Shown here: positions 36,324 through 44,867 of the stretch, in pieces
How the letters are laid out: the number at the start of each line of letters is the position of its first letter
Position numbering within the stretch: the stretch's first letter is position 1
NCBI GenBank assembly: GCA_036381895.1
Contig: DASVBY010000104.1
Span: forward strand, 1 to 53,764
DNA: 53,764 nucleotides
Reading direction: 5' to 3'
DNA from: JACQFZ01 sp036381895
GTDB lineage: Bacteria > Pseudomonadota > Gammaproteobacteria > Acidiferrobacterales > Sulfurifustaceae
The notes under the pieces: generated by a model
The model's database searches: none
The model's input: only the letters and a program-made list of their open reading frames with translations
What the model was told of the DNA's origin: nothing
Translations under genes and position numbers: made by a program

Positions 36324-36452
36324 ATGGATTTCGCATTCGTCGCCCGGTCCCGCGGCACGCCGTACGCCGCCGGACCCCGAGTCCCGAACCGGCGCGCGCG
36401 CCGCTCGCGCACGCCCGATCGACTCACCCTGCGCCCGAAGGAAGCCGCGTGA
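36324..36452 (+). CDS. Possible small ORF overlapping the waaF start
   Basis: A 42-codon frame begins at the ATG at 36324, a few bases after the predicted transcription start. Its stop overlaps the waaF GTG (GTGA), the layout of a translationally coupled leader peptide. The product is Arg/Pro-rich with no known domain, and there is no ribosome-binding site because almost no leader precedes it. It could equally be chance in GC-rich DNA. Confidence 0.2.
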   Translation: MDFAFVARSRGTPYAAGPRVPNRRARRSRTPDRLTLRPKEAA

Positions 36453-37462
36453 GGATACTCGTAGTCGGCCCCGCCTGGGTCGGCGACATGGTGCTCGCGC
36501 AGAGCCTGTTCAAGCTGCTCAAGGCGCGCGCACCGGACAGCGAACTGCACGTCCTCGCGCCCGCCTGGACTTTGCCGCTGCTCGGCCGCATGCCCGAAGT
36601 GGATCACGCGGTTCCGCTGCCCTTTCGCCACGGCGAGCTCATGCTCGGCGAACGCGTGCGCATCGGCCGGAAGTTGCGAGCGCATCGCTACGACTGGGCG
36701 ATCGTGCTGCCGCGGTCGTTCAAGGCGGCGCTCGTGCCGTTCATCGCGCGCGTTCCGCGCCGCACCGGCTTTCGCGGCGAATGGCGCTACGGCCTCCTGA
36801 ACGACGTGCGCGCGCTGGATCCGCAGCGGCTGCCGCGCACGGTCGACCGCTTCGCCGCGCTCGGGCTGGGGCCCGCGGAGCCGCTGCCGCCGCTTCCCGA
36901 GCCGCGCCTGCGCGTGGTACCGCAGGACGTTGCACGCGCGCTCGAGCGGCTCGGCATCGACGCGCCGACGCGCCCGGTGCTCGCCCTTTGCCCGGGCGCG
37001 GAGTACGGGCCCGCCAAGCGCTGGCCCGCCGGATACTTCGCCGAGGTCGCGCGCGTGCGGCTGTCGCAAGGATGGGAGATCTGGTTGTTCGGATCGGACC
37101 GTGACGCGCCGGTATCGGCCGAGATCAATGCCCTCGCCGAAGGACGCTGCCTCGACCTCGCCGGGCGAACGACGCTCGCCGAGGCGATCGACCTGCTGTC
37201 GCTCGCTTCCGCGGTCGTGAGCAACGACTCGGGATTGATGCACGTAGCGGCCGCGCTCGGCCGCCCGCTGGTCGCCGTGTACGGCTCCTCCACGCCGAAC
37301 TACACGCCGCCGATGAGCGCAACCGCGCACGTGCTCTACCTCGGGCTCCCGTGCAGCCCGTGTTTCGAGCGCGAATGCCCGCTCGGGCATTTGCGCTGCC
37401 TCAATGATCTGCCGCCCGAGCGCGCGCTCGCCGCGCTCGAGCAGCTCGCGCCCGCAGCGTGA
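36449..37462 (+). CDS. waaF: Lipopolysaccharide heptosyltransferase II
   Basis: A 337-residue GT9 enzyme. ILVVGPAWVGDMVLAQSLFKLLK at the N-terminus, PRSFKAALVPFIARVPRRTGF, CPGAEYGPAKRWP, SNDSGLMHVAAALGRPLVAVYGS, and the cysteine-containing LPCSPCFERECPLGHLRC are hallmarks of WaaF. It adds the second heptose to the LPS inner core from ADP-heptose at the cytoplasmic face of the inner membrane. The GTG at 36449 with AAGGAAG upstream fits the family start. Confidence 0.95.
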   Translation: MRILVVGPAWVGDMVLAQSLFKLLKARAPDSELHVLAPAWTLPLLGRMPEVDHAVPLPFRHGELMLGERVRIGRKLRAHRYDWAIVLPRSFKAALVPFIARVPRRTGFRGEWRYGLLNDVRALDPQRLPRTVDRFAALGLGPAEPLPPLPEPRLRVVPQDVARALERLGIDAPTRPVLALCPGAEYGPAKRWPAGYFAEVARVRLSQGWEIWLFGSDRDAPVSAEINALAEGRCLDLAGRTTLAEAIDLLSLASAVVSNDSGLMHVAAALGRPLVAVYGSSTPNYTPPMSATAHVLYLGLPCSPCFERECPLGHLRCLNDLPPERALAALEQLAPAA

Positions 37463-37488
37463 CGGGACGCGCCTCGGCGGCTGCGTCG

Positions 37489-37717
37489 GTAGTCGGCGTA
37501 GGATTTCTCGTCGCCGAGCTCGGAGCCGAGGAGGAGGTTCAGCTGCGTTTGATCGCGGCGCGTTCGTCGTTGCGCAGGTAAACCGAACGCGCGAGCGCGA
37601 TGAATTTCTGGTCGAAGGCGTGTTCCGCTTCCTTGACCCGGATCCGATCCTCGATGTCCCAGAGTGCCTCGTTGACCGCAATTAAACGTTCCAACGGTTT
37701 GCTGATATCCTTGGCCG
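37489..37717 (-). pseudogene. Remnant of a DUF6165-family gene
   Basis: On the minus strand, a segment reading ERLIAVNEALWDIEDRIR, then KFIALARSVYLRNDERAAIKR, and in the next frame QLNLLLGSELGDEKSYADY, matches my recollection of the C-terminal half of DUF6165 proteins, which are often encoded beside LPS glycosyltransferases. The two parts lie in different frames: AAACGCAGCTGA near 37540-37550 needs one extra base to join them. Sequence upstream of about 37717 has no recognisable N-terminal half in any frame, and the end runs toward the waaF stop. It is therefore a truncated, frameshifted relic, or a sequencing error in an already short gene. Confidence 0.65.
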
Positions 37718-37818
37718 CGTAGGGGAGCGCGTCCGTGTGTGCTCGAGGAGGGCCTCTCGGGTGAGCGAGGCCTGCGCATCGCCCCTTCCTTCTGATACAC
37801 GAGAGCCGGTACCGCTCG

Positions 37819-39120
37819 ATGTCATTGCCCGCTTCGTCCACCGGCCGTGAGCAGCAACCACCGCACACGGCCGCCGCGCTGTCCGGAGGCAGCGCTATCG
37901 CGTCCTGGCGCGAGCATGCCGTGTACGTGCTCCTGTTCCTCATGCCGATCGCCGGCGTCAGCGTGCGGCATTGGTTCAGCGGAACCTTCCTGCTGTTGAC
38001 GCTGCTCTCGCTTCCGGAGCTTTGGCGGCGGCCGTGGCATCTGACGCGTACCGAGCGAACGCTGCTCGCTGTTCTCGCGGCATACTTCGCGGTTTTTGTG
38101 GTCACGGGCCTCGCCCATGGGTGGGACGAGTCGCAGACCCGCTACCTCGGCCGTGAAATTCGTTTCCTTGCCGCAGTGCCGATTTACCTTGCTTTCCGAC
38201 GGCTTCCGGACGGCGGTCTTTGGTTGGTGCGCGGCGGCGTGATCGGCGCCGTCGTCGTGTTCGCGCAGGCGCTGTACGACGTGGGGGTCCTCGGTTTGCC
38301 ACACGCCCGCGGCGCATACAGTCATACTCTGCTGGGACCCTACGCCGCGATGCTCGCCGTGTTCGCGCTGGTTTCCTGGCACATCGAGCGTCCGGGGAGC
38401 TGGTGGCGACGCCTGATTCCTGTGGCCGCGTCCCTGGCCGTGGCAGCCATGTTCCTCTCGGCATCCCGGGGGGCGCTGCTCGGCCTGGTCGGCATGCTCT
38501 TCGCCTGGACGGTGCTGAAATTCAGGGGTTGGCGTCTCGCGGTCGCGCCGATGGTCGTCATCGCAATACTCTTGGCGGGTTACCTCGTGGTGCCTCCATT
38601 CAAGCACCGAATCGATATCGCCGCGAAGGAAATCGTGAGCCTAGTACGCGGGGAAGGACCGGTTCGGGCACCCGGGCAGGATTACCTCCAATCGGTTTCC
38701 GGACACGTCGAGATATGGCGCGCGGCCCTGATGATAGTCCGCGATCATCCGGTCGTTGGGGTGGGAGCAGGCGGGTTCAAGGAGGCGGCGCACCGGTACG
38801 TCGAGCAAGGGAGGGCGCACCCCGAGGCCATCAGGCACAGTCATTCCCACAGCGCCTACCTCGAGTCCATGGTATCGAAAGGCATGTTCGGCCTCTTCGC
38901 TCTATTCGCGATGCTCGGCGTTCCTTTGTACGTGTTCGTCCGGGACGGCCTCTCCTCTGCGGTCGCCACGTTGGGCGTGGTGCATGTCGTCGGTTTTTCG
39001 CTGTTCTCGCTGCCCGACGCCTCGACCATCATCAAGGGCAACTACATCGCCATCTGGCTCGTTTATCTGACCGCGTTCTTTGCCTGGCAGATGCGCGCGC
39101 CGCGCGCGCACAACCCGTAA
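37819..39120 (+). CDS. O-antigen ligase/polymerase family protein (WaaL-like)
   Basis: A 433-residue polytopic membrane protein with about 10-12 hydrophobic segments. The large periplasmic loop has SVSGHVEIWRAALMIVRDHPVVGVGAGGF and SHSHSAYLESMVSKGMFGL, the Wzy_C domain pattern with the conserved His found in O-antigen ligases. Such enzymes join undecaprenyl-linked polysaccharide to the lipid A-core in the periplasm. It follows the DUF6165 remnant and is followed by a GT2 gene 1 bp later. Wzy polymerases share this fold, so ligase is the likelier but not proven call. Confidence 0.82.
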   Translation: MSLPASSTGREQQPPHTAAALSGGSAIASWREHAVYVLLFLMPIAGVSVRHWFSGTFLLLTLLSLPELWRRPWHLTRTERTLLAVLAAYFAVFVVTGLAHGWDESQTRYLGREIRFLAAVPIYLAFRRLPDGGLWLVRGGVIGAVVVFAQALYDVGVLGLPHARGAYSHTLLGPYAAMLAVFALVSWHIERPGSWWRRLIPVAASLAVAAMFLSASRGALLGLVGMLFAWTVLKFRGWRLAVAPMVVIAILLAGYLVVPPFKHRIDIAAKEIVSLVRGEGPVRAPGQDYLQSVSGHVEIWRAALMIVRDHPVVGVGAGGFKEAAHRYVEQGRAHPEAIRHSHSHSAYLESMVSKGMFGLFALFAMLGVPLYVFVRDGLSSAVATLGVVHVVGFSLFSLPDASTIIKGNYIAIWLVYLTAFFAWQMRAPRAHNP

Positions 39121-39121
39121 G

Positions 39122-39892
39122 ATGGCGACGCTCTCGGTCGTGATGATCGTGCGCGATGAGTCGGCGAACTTGCGCGCGTGCCTGGACGGCTTACGCTGGG
39201 CGGACGAAATCGTCATCGTCGACAGCGGCAGCAGCGACGACACGGTGGCGATCGCGCGCGAGTACACGGAGAAGGTGTATGTCGAGCGCGATTGGCAGGG
39301 CTACGGGATGCAGCGCCGGCGCGCGCAGACGCGTGCGAGCGGCGACTGGATACTGATGATCGACGCCGACGAGCGCGTGACGCCCGAGTTGCGCGCGGAG
39401 ATCGAACAAGCGGTCAGGCAGGACGACCGAAGCCGAGTGTACGCGCTGCCGCGGTTATCGTTCTGCTTCGGCCGCTTCATCCGGCACGGCGGCTGGTACC
39501 CGGACTATGTGGTGCGCCTCTATCCCCGCGAACGCGCGCGGTACGACGCGGCGCCGGTGCACGAAAAGCTTCACTATGACGCCGGCATGTCGGTGGTGCG
39601 GTTGCGCGGCGACCTGCTCCATTACACGTACCGGGATTTGCAGCACTACCTTACCAAGTCGGCCGCGTACGCCGCCGCCTGGGCATCCGCGCGCGCGGCT
39701 GCGGGCCGGCGCGCAAGTCTGAGCCAGGGCGTGCTTCACGGGATCGCCTGTTTCGTACGCATGTACCTGCTGCGGGGCGGCTTCCTCGACGGCCGTGCGG
39801 GATTGCTGCTGGCGCTGCTTTCCGCGCACTCCACGTTCGTGAAGTACGCCGACTTGTGGCTGCGCGCGCGAGCGCGCGGCGCTCGAATCTGA
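39122..39892 (+). CDS. Family 2 glycosyltransferase (WaaE/KdtX-like)
   Basis: A 256-residue GT-A enzyme. Motifs are SVVMIVRDESANLRACLDGL, EIVIVDSGSSDDTV, the DXD in MIDADERV, and GGWYPDYVVRLYPRERARYD, typical of LPS core beta-glucosyltransferases of the WaaE/KdtX group. A C-terminal basic and hydrophobic region (about 210-245) suggests membrane association. It starts 1 bp after the O-antigen ligase gene, so the two are co-transcribed. Confidence 0.85.
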   Translation: MATLSVVMIVRDESANLRACLDGLRWADEIVIVDSGSSDDTVAIAREYTEKVYVERDWQGYGMQRRRAQTRASGDWILMIDADERVTPELRAEIEQAVRQDDRSRVYALPRLSFCFGRFIRHGGWYPDYVVRLYPRERARYDAAPVHEKLHYDAGMSVVRLRGDLLHYTYRDLQHYLTKSAAYAAAWASARAAAGRRASLSQGVLHGIACFVRMYLLRGGFLDGRAGLLLALLSAHSTFVKYADLWLRARARGARI

Positions 39893-40419
39893 TCGCTCTT
39901 AGTCCGCACCCCGCGCTACGCGCAACAGCCCCTGGCGCCGCGCCCCGTCGGCTGCGCGTGCCGCTCGATTCGCGCGGGATCGGCACGAACAAGGACGGCG
40001 CGAATATCACGTACGCGGACGTAAAGTTGTTACGGGCGAACGAGTCTTCGGTCAAAGGGAGAAACGAAGTAAGCGGCTGTGTCGACACGAGCGAGGTTCG
40101 AAGCGGCGCCAGCTGCCGAGCGCATGCGGAAGGCGACGTGGGCGGGTAGCCAACCATCAGCAACCGCGTCGACAGGCGGGCGTCTAGATAAGCGTCGCGG
40201 AGGTGCGATGATCGCCCGCTCTCCGCATGCGCCGGCGCGCCGCTGCTCCGGACGGAGTGCGATCGGCACGATCGAGGGCATCGCACACGACTGCGTACCG
40301 GCGTTTCGCCGCGCTTGGGACCATCGAGCGCCTCGAGCACTGTACAGGGCGTTATGCCGCTCACGCACTCTCAGATGCGCACTATTGCGGATACCGGCAA
40401 GTCCATGTGCCCTGGACGA
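39893..40419. other. 527-bp region without a recognised gene
   Basis: The gap lies between the GT2 gene and the less GC-rich glycosyltransferase block. Several frames remain open, but none shows a known motif or ribosome-binding site. A minus-strand frame at 40030-40368, just downstream of the GT9 stop, is the most gene-like and still unconvincing. It may mark the edge of a transferred block. Confidence 0.4.
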
Positions 40420-41463
40420 TCAGTTGTCGGTCCGTGCCAGATAAGAGCGGCTGATCTCGTATGCCGCCGCCTCGATGTCGACAGCGCCCATATCTTCCGG
40501 TGCTGCAGTTTCGGGCGGCGAAAACGCCAGTCGCCGGCCGTCGCTGTTGAGCGTTTGCCAGCGCAGCGACGTTGCTGATCGCCGGCGAGTGTAGAAGGCG
40601 GCCGTAGGACGGTCCAACGCGCCGGCGATGTGCAAGGGCCCGGTTGATCCGCTGATAAACACGTCCGCGAACTGGATGTGTTGTGCGAACCGGCGCAGAC
40701 CCTCTCTCGAGTAGTAAATAGTGCTCGGCAGACCAGCCAACAGGGCTTGGAGTCGTGCTGCCTTCTGCTCCTCACCCGGTCCTGCCGTTATCACTACAGT
40801 GAACGGCTTCCATGAGTGCATGAGGCGCGCGAGCGCTGCAAACTGCTCCACCGACAAGTTGCCGGCCGAGCCCCCGCTGCCGGGGTGAATGAACACCAGG
40901 AGATCGGTTTCCGGAATGTTACGGCTGCGACAAAAGGCGGTGCGGAGTGACGAAGTCTCGTTAGCCGGAAACCGTAGATACGGCGGAAGCGGGACGGAAC
41001 CGGCCGGAACGGCGAAGTCGGCGAGAAGTCTGAAAGCGAGGTCCAGGTTGTACTGGTACTCCGGCTTTTCGGAGCGCGACCGACGTTGAACGAGGCGCCT
41101 GTTGTAGAATACCTGCGCAATTTTCGTGGCCGGGCCGAGACGATAAGGAATACCGGACAGGCAAGCCAGCAAACCGACGCGCGTTGTCGAATACAGAGCG
41201 ACGATGGCGTCATAGCGCTCCTGGCGCAGGCGCTTCAATAGCGCGCGCTGGTGAGTTGCACTGGCCTCCGGGCCGGGATCGATGACGGTAGCATCGATCC
41301 CATTGCAGCACTCCGCCATCTCCTTGGTGTAAGCCGGTACCAGCGCATGTATCTCGGTCTGCGGCAGCGCCTGCTTGAGCAGCAGGAACGTCGGATAGGC
41401 GAGCATGAAATCGCCGAGGCGGTCGTTGCGTACTACCAGAATCTTGGAGGGGCTTGGTTGCAT
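40420..41463 (-). CDS. Family 9 glycosyltransferase (heptosyltransferase-like)
   Basis: A 347-residue GT9 protein. KILVVRNDRLGDFMLAYPTFLLLK at the N-terminus, FIHPGSGGSAGNLS, and the sugar-nucleotide-binding ISGSTGPLHIAGALDRP near the C-terminus define the family. The start is set at the ATG at 41463, where similarity begins; the open frame extends 45 codons upstream. It is transcribed opposite to its neighbours, diverging from the GT4 gene. Base composition looks less GC-rich than the flanking housekeeping genes. Sugar specificity is unknown. Confidence 0.85.
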   Translation of the reverse strand: MQPSPSKILVVRNDRLGDFMLAYPTFLLLKQALPQTEIHALVPAYTKEMAECCNGIDATVIDPGPEASATHQRALLKRLRQERYDAIVALYSTTRVGLLACLSGIPYRLGPATKIAQVFYNRRLVQRRSRSEKPEYQYNLDLAFRLLADFAVPAGSVPLPPYLRFPANETSSLRTAFCRSRNIPETDLLVFIHPGSGGSAGNLSVEQFAALARLMHSWKPFTVVITAGPGEEQKAARLQALLAGLPSTIYYSREGLRRFAQHIQFADVFISGSTGPLHIAGALDRPTAAFYTRRRSATSLRWQTLNSDGRRLAFSPPETAAPEDMGAVDIEAAAYEISRSYLARTDN

Positions 41464-41597
41464 CTCTGAGACGTTAACCGAAGACTTGAGACGACCGCGG
41501 CAATACTGATGGATGTTGCGCCGTGCGTCTATCGCTTCCTCAATGAAGCCGGCCGCGCCGCGGAGGCTCGCGGAGGGTTGCAAAATGGCCGGACACA

Positions 41598-42770
41598 ATG
41601 AATTCTGAAAGAACCACTCGGAGGCCGGAGATCAGCAGCGAAGCAGCTGCGGTCGATGCCGTCACGACCCGGGTAGTCGAATTGTGCCTCTCGCCGGCCA
41701 AGGGCGGGCTGGAGCTATATGTGCTGCGCGTCGCCCGCTACTTGGCCGCGTCCAAAGTTCCCGCTTTCACCGTGGTGGCGCCAGGCAGCGAGCTTGAGGC
41801 GCGGTTGCGGGCCGAAGGTCTTCCGTACCGGTTGCTGCAGGTTGGTTTTCGCTGGTTTCCTTTGGCGGCGGCGCGACGGCTGGCGGGCTGGATCGATACC
41901 GAGGCGATCGACACTCTGCATATCCACTGGGCCAAAGATCTGCACCTTGCGGTGCTCGCGCGCGCCCTGGCAAGCCGTCGCGTTCGAATCGTTTATACGC
42001 GTCAAATGGCAATCACCCGTTCGAAGCACGATTGCTACCACCGGATGCTGTATCGCCGCATCGACTTGATGCTTGCAATCACCAGGCGACTGCAGGAAGA
42101 GGCACGACGGTTCCTGCCGCTCGCGCCCGATAGAGTGCAAGTGCTACATCATGGGGTGGCAGCACCATTGCGGCCCGGCGACTGTGCATCGCTGCGGCGC
42201 AGTCTCGACGTTCCTGCAGGACGCTTCGTCGTGGCTCTGTTCGGCCGCATCGAGCCAGCCAAGGGGCAGCAGGTGCTCGTGGACGCGGTCTCGCAGCTAG
42301 TCACACGCGGGCTGGATGTTCATGCCGTGCTCTACGGCCACCCGATGGCGCCAAATCATTTGCGAGACCTGGAAGCGCAGATCGCGCGGCTCGGCGTGAA
42401 TGATCGTGTTACCTACGCCGGCTATCACCATAACCCGCAGGAAATCATGAGCTGTTTCGAATGCGTCGTTCTGACGACGTACAACGAGACCTTCGGCCTC
42501 GTGCTGATAGAAGCGATGCGCGCGGGAACCGCCGTGATCGGAACGGACGCAGGAGGTGTGCCGGAGATCATCGAACACGAAACGACCGGGCTGCTCGTAC
42601 CGCCGGGCGATGCGTCGGCGCTTGCCAATGCCATCGAGCGGCTCGTTCGCGATAAGGGATTGCGCGATCGCCTGGCCGCCGCGGGCAAGCGCACCGCCGA
42701 CGCGCGCTTCAGCGAGGAAAAGCATTTTGCGCAGTTACTCGTTTGGCTTCGTGGCGGGACTACGCAATGA
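41598..42770 (+). CDS. Family 4 glycosyltransferase
   Basis: A 390-residue GT-B enzyme. The N-terminal domain has LSPAKGGLELYVLRVARYLA; the C-terminal Glycos_transf_1 domain has ALFGRIEPAKGQQVLVDA and the E-x7-E type motif YNETFGLVLIEAMRAGTAVIG. Such enzymes add sugars from nucleotide donors to LPS or capsule acceptors. It heads a three-gene run whose next member starts inside its stop codon (ATGA). Confidence 0.9.
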   Translation: MNSERTTRRPEISSEAAAVDAVTTRVVELCLSPAKGGLELYVLRVARYLAASKVPAFTVVAPGSELEARLRAEGLPYRLLQVGFRWFPLAAARRLAGWIDTEAIDTLHIHWAKDLHLAVLARALASRRVRIVYTRQMAITRSKHDCYHRMLYRRIDLMLAITRRLQEEARRFLPLAPDRVQVLHHGVAAPLRPGDCASLRRSLDVPAGRFVVALFGRIEPAKGQQVLVDAVSQLVTRGLDVHAVLYGHPMAPNHLRDLEAQIARLGVNDRVTYAGYHHNPQEIMSCFECVVLTTYNETFGLVLIEAMRAGTAVIGTDAGGVPEIIEHETTGLLVPPGDASALANAIERLVRDKGLRDRLAAAGKRTADARFSEEKHFAQLLVWLRGGTTQ

Positions 42771-43873
42771 ATGCCTCGACCAGCGGGCCAGCGCCGGCCA
42801 ATGCTAGTTGGCCCGAAGTCGATGCCGATCGCATCGAACGCATTTGCGTCATCGGCTGGGGGCTGGTGGGCGATTTGTTCATTCGCATTCCTCTGATCGA
42901 GGCGCTCCGCGCTCGTTTCCCGGCCGCTGAAATAAGCGTCATAGTGGACCCGCATGGCACAGAGGTCCTCGCGAATCATCCCGCTTGTAACCGCGTCCTT
43001 GCTGTCGGGAGAAGCAAGCGGCCTTTGCTCCCGTATCTGCGCCGGGCGCTTGGGACCGCTTTACGACTACGACGAGAGCGGATCGACGTGAGCATCGACC
43101 TGTACGGCGGCGGTAGCAGTGCTGCCGCTACGCTCTTGATAAATGCACGCTGGCGCATCGGCTTCAACACCCGGCGCAGACTGCGCATCGCGAACAATGT
43201 GCTCGTTCCGCCCGCATCGCCCTGTATGCATTGGTCTCAAGGCCTCGGAATAGCGCTAGAGCCGCTCGGTATCCGCACGTCCACGATTCGCCGAGGCACC
43301 TCGTATTACTGCACGGCAAGTTCGCGAATTACCGCGAAGAACATCCTTGCGGGGCGCGAGAAGGCGAAGCTGATCGCCTTTAACCTGGGGGCCGGCGATC
43401 CACGCAAGTGCTGGCCGGTTCCGCGATTCGTCTCGCTGGCACAACTGCTTCAGGCCCACTATGGAGCAATCCCGGTCGTGTTTCGAAATCCCGGGCAGGA
43501 GCATCTAGCCGAGCAGTTTGCCAGTCGCTTCGGTGGCGACATGGTGAGACTGCCCCGTCTGCCTCTCGACGTTGTAGCGGCCGTACAGGAGCAGTGCCAC
43601 GCGATCGTTACGGGCGACTCGGCTCTGATGCATCTGGCAATAGGGTTGAAGCGACCAGTCCTGGCTCTCTTCACGTTCACCCGTCCCGAAGCGGTGCAGC
43701 CGGATGACTGCCCGTTTATCGCGTGCATGCGGGAGAACCACGCGCTCGTCGACGAGTGCGGCCGTTCCAAACCGAACACGGACCTGCCCGTCGACCTCGT
43801 GTACGCTTCTTATGAGGAGCTCGAGCGCGTGATAGGGGCGACAGCAGGAGCGAGAGAAGGGGCCGGATGTTGA
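42767..43873 (+). CDS. Family 9 glycosyltransferase
   Basis: A 368-residue GT9 protein: RICVIGWGLVGDLFIRIPLIEALRARFP at the N-terminus, FNLGAGDPRKCWP, and TGDSALMHLAIGLKRPVLALF at the C-terminus. Heptosyltransferase-like, probably extending the LPS core. The ATG overlaps the GT4 stop, and its own end overlaps the FkbM gene by 7 bp, so the three are translated in series. Confidence 0.87.
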   Translation: MNASTSGPAPANASWPEVDADRIERICVIGWGLVGDLFIRIPLIEALRARFPAAEISVIVDPHGTEVLANHPACNRVLAVGRSKRPLLPYLRRALGTALRLRRERIDVSIDLYGGGSSAAATLLINARWRIGFNTRRRLRIANNVLVPPASPCMHWSQGLGIALEPLGIRTSTIRRGTSYYCTASSRITAKNILAGREKAKLIAFNLGAGDPRKCWPVPRFVSLAQLLQAHYGAIPVVFRNPGQEHLAEQFASRFGGDMVRLPRLPLDVVAAVQEQCHAIVTGDSALMHLAIGLKRPVLALFTFTRPEAVQPDDCPFIACMRENHALVDECGRSKPNTDLPVDLVYASYEELERVIGATAGAREGAGC

Positions 43874-44835
43874 GATTGCAGCTTCGATTAGTCGCGACAG
43901 AAGGCTGGTACAACCCGCGGCGAATAGCCGCTATCGCAAGGGATCCAATGAACGCGAAAAAACTGATCAGGAACCTGAAGGTGTGGCAACGCTCGGGATC
44001 ATGGGAATTCATGCGCAGCAAAGCGATGGCGCCCGATCCCTCCAGATTGAACGTGATCACTTGGAAAGGGATACCGCTACATTATCGCCCGGGCACGAGC
44101 GATTGTGGTGTTATCTACGAGATACTCATGCGGCCGCCACACAAGCGGGAATACTACGTCCCTGCCTGGATTAGACCCGCAACCGTGTTCGATATCGGCG
44201 GAAACATCGGTATCACCGCCGTCTATCTTTCCACACTGTTCCCCGACGCGAAGGTTTATACGTTCGAGCCGGTTCCGCAGAATTTCGCCATACTCGAGAA
44301 GAACGTTGCTACGCTGAAGAATGTGCGTGCGTTTCCTTTCGGTCTTGGCGCCGAGTCCGGACAGTTTGAAATATATCCCAGTGAGGACCGAGCAAATCTT
44401 GGCGGCTACTCTCTGCACGAGCGAAGGAGCGAAGGCGCTAACGCGGGCGTCGATACGAAGGCGCGTACCGTGGTAGAGATTCGCCGCGGCGACGATGTGA
44501 TCGCGCACGAAGCCATTGATCGAATCGATCTCATTAAGATCGACACGGAGGGCGCCGAATACGAGGCATTGACATCGATCGGCGACTCAATGCTCTCCCG
44601 CGTACAATGGATAATGGGCGAACTGCACGGCCGCCGAGACTTCGAACTCCTCGCCTACCTGTCGCGGTGGTTCGATATCGCCGTGAACAAGAGAATGAGG
44701 AGCGAGCTGTTTCTCTTCGAGGCCCGTAACAAGTCCTTGCGGGGGATCGATCCCGCGGCCGATCGTCGGTGGCACAGGAAAAGGAAGCAGGCCGCCGCGC
44801 GCAGGAAGGCAGAGAGCGGCGGCGCAACTGAATGA
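43867..44835 (+). CDS. FkbM-family SAM-dependent methyltransferase
   Basis: A 322-residue protein. The SAM-binding motif TVFDIGGNIGITAVYLSTLFP, the downstream FEPVPQNFAILEKNV, and IDRIDLIKIDTEGAEYEAL characterise FkbM methyltransferases, which in polysaccharide loci often O-methylate sugars. The N-terminal ~60 residues are basic and the C-terminal tail (about 298-322) is very Lys/Arg-rich. It overlaps the preceding GT9 gene and converges on the GT32 gene. Its composition is among the less GC-rich in the window. Confidence 0.87.
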   Translation: MLRLQLRLVATEGWYNPRRIAAIARDPMNAKKLIRNLKVWQRSGSWEFMRSKAMAPDPSRLNVITWKGIPLHYRPGTSDCGVIYEILMRPPHKREYYVPAWIRPATVFDIGGNIGITAVYLSTLFPDAKVYTFEPVPQNFAILEKNVATLKNVRAFPFGLGAESGQFEIYPSEDRANLGGYSLHERRSEGANAGVDTKARTVVEIRRGDDVIAHEAIDRIDLIKIDTEGAEYEALTSIGDSMLSRVQWIMGELHGRRDFELLAYLSRWFDIAVNKRMRSELFLFEARNKSLRGIDPAADRRWHRKRKQAAARRKAESGGATE

Positions 44836-44867
44836 GCCTACTGGATTGAGCGACAACGAAGAGGTGC

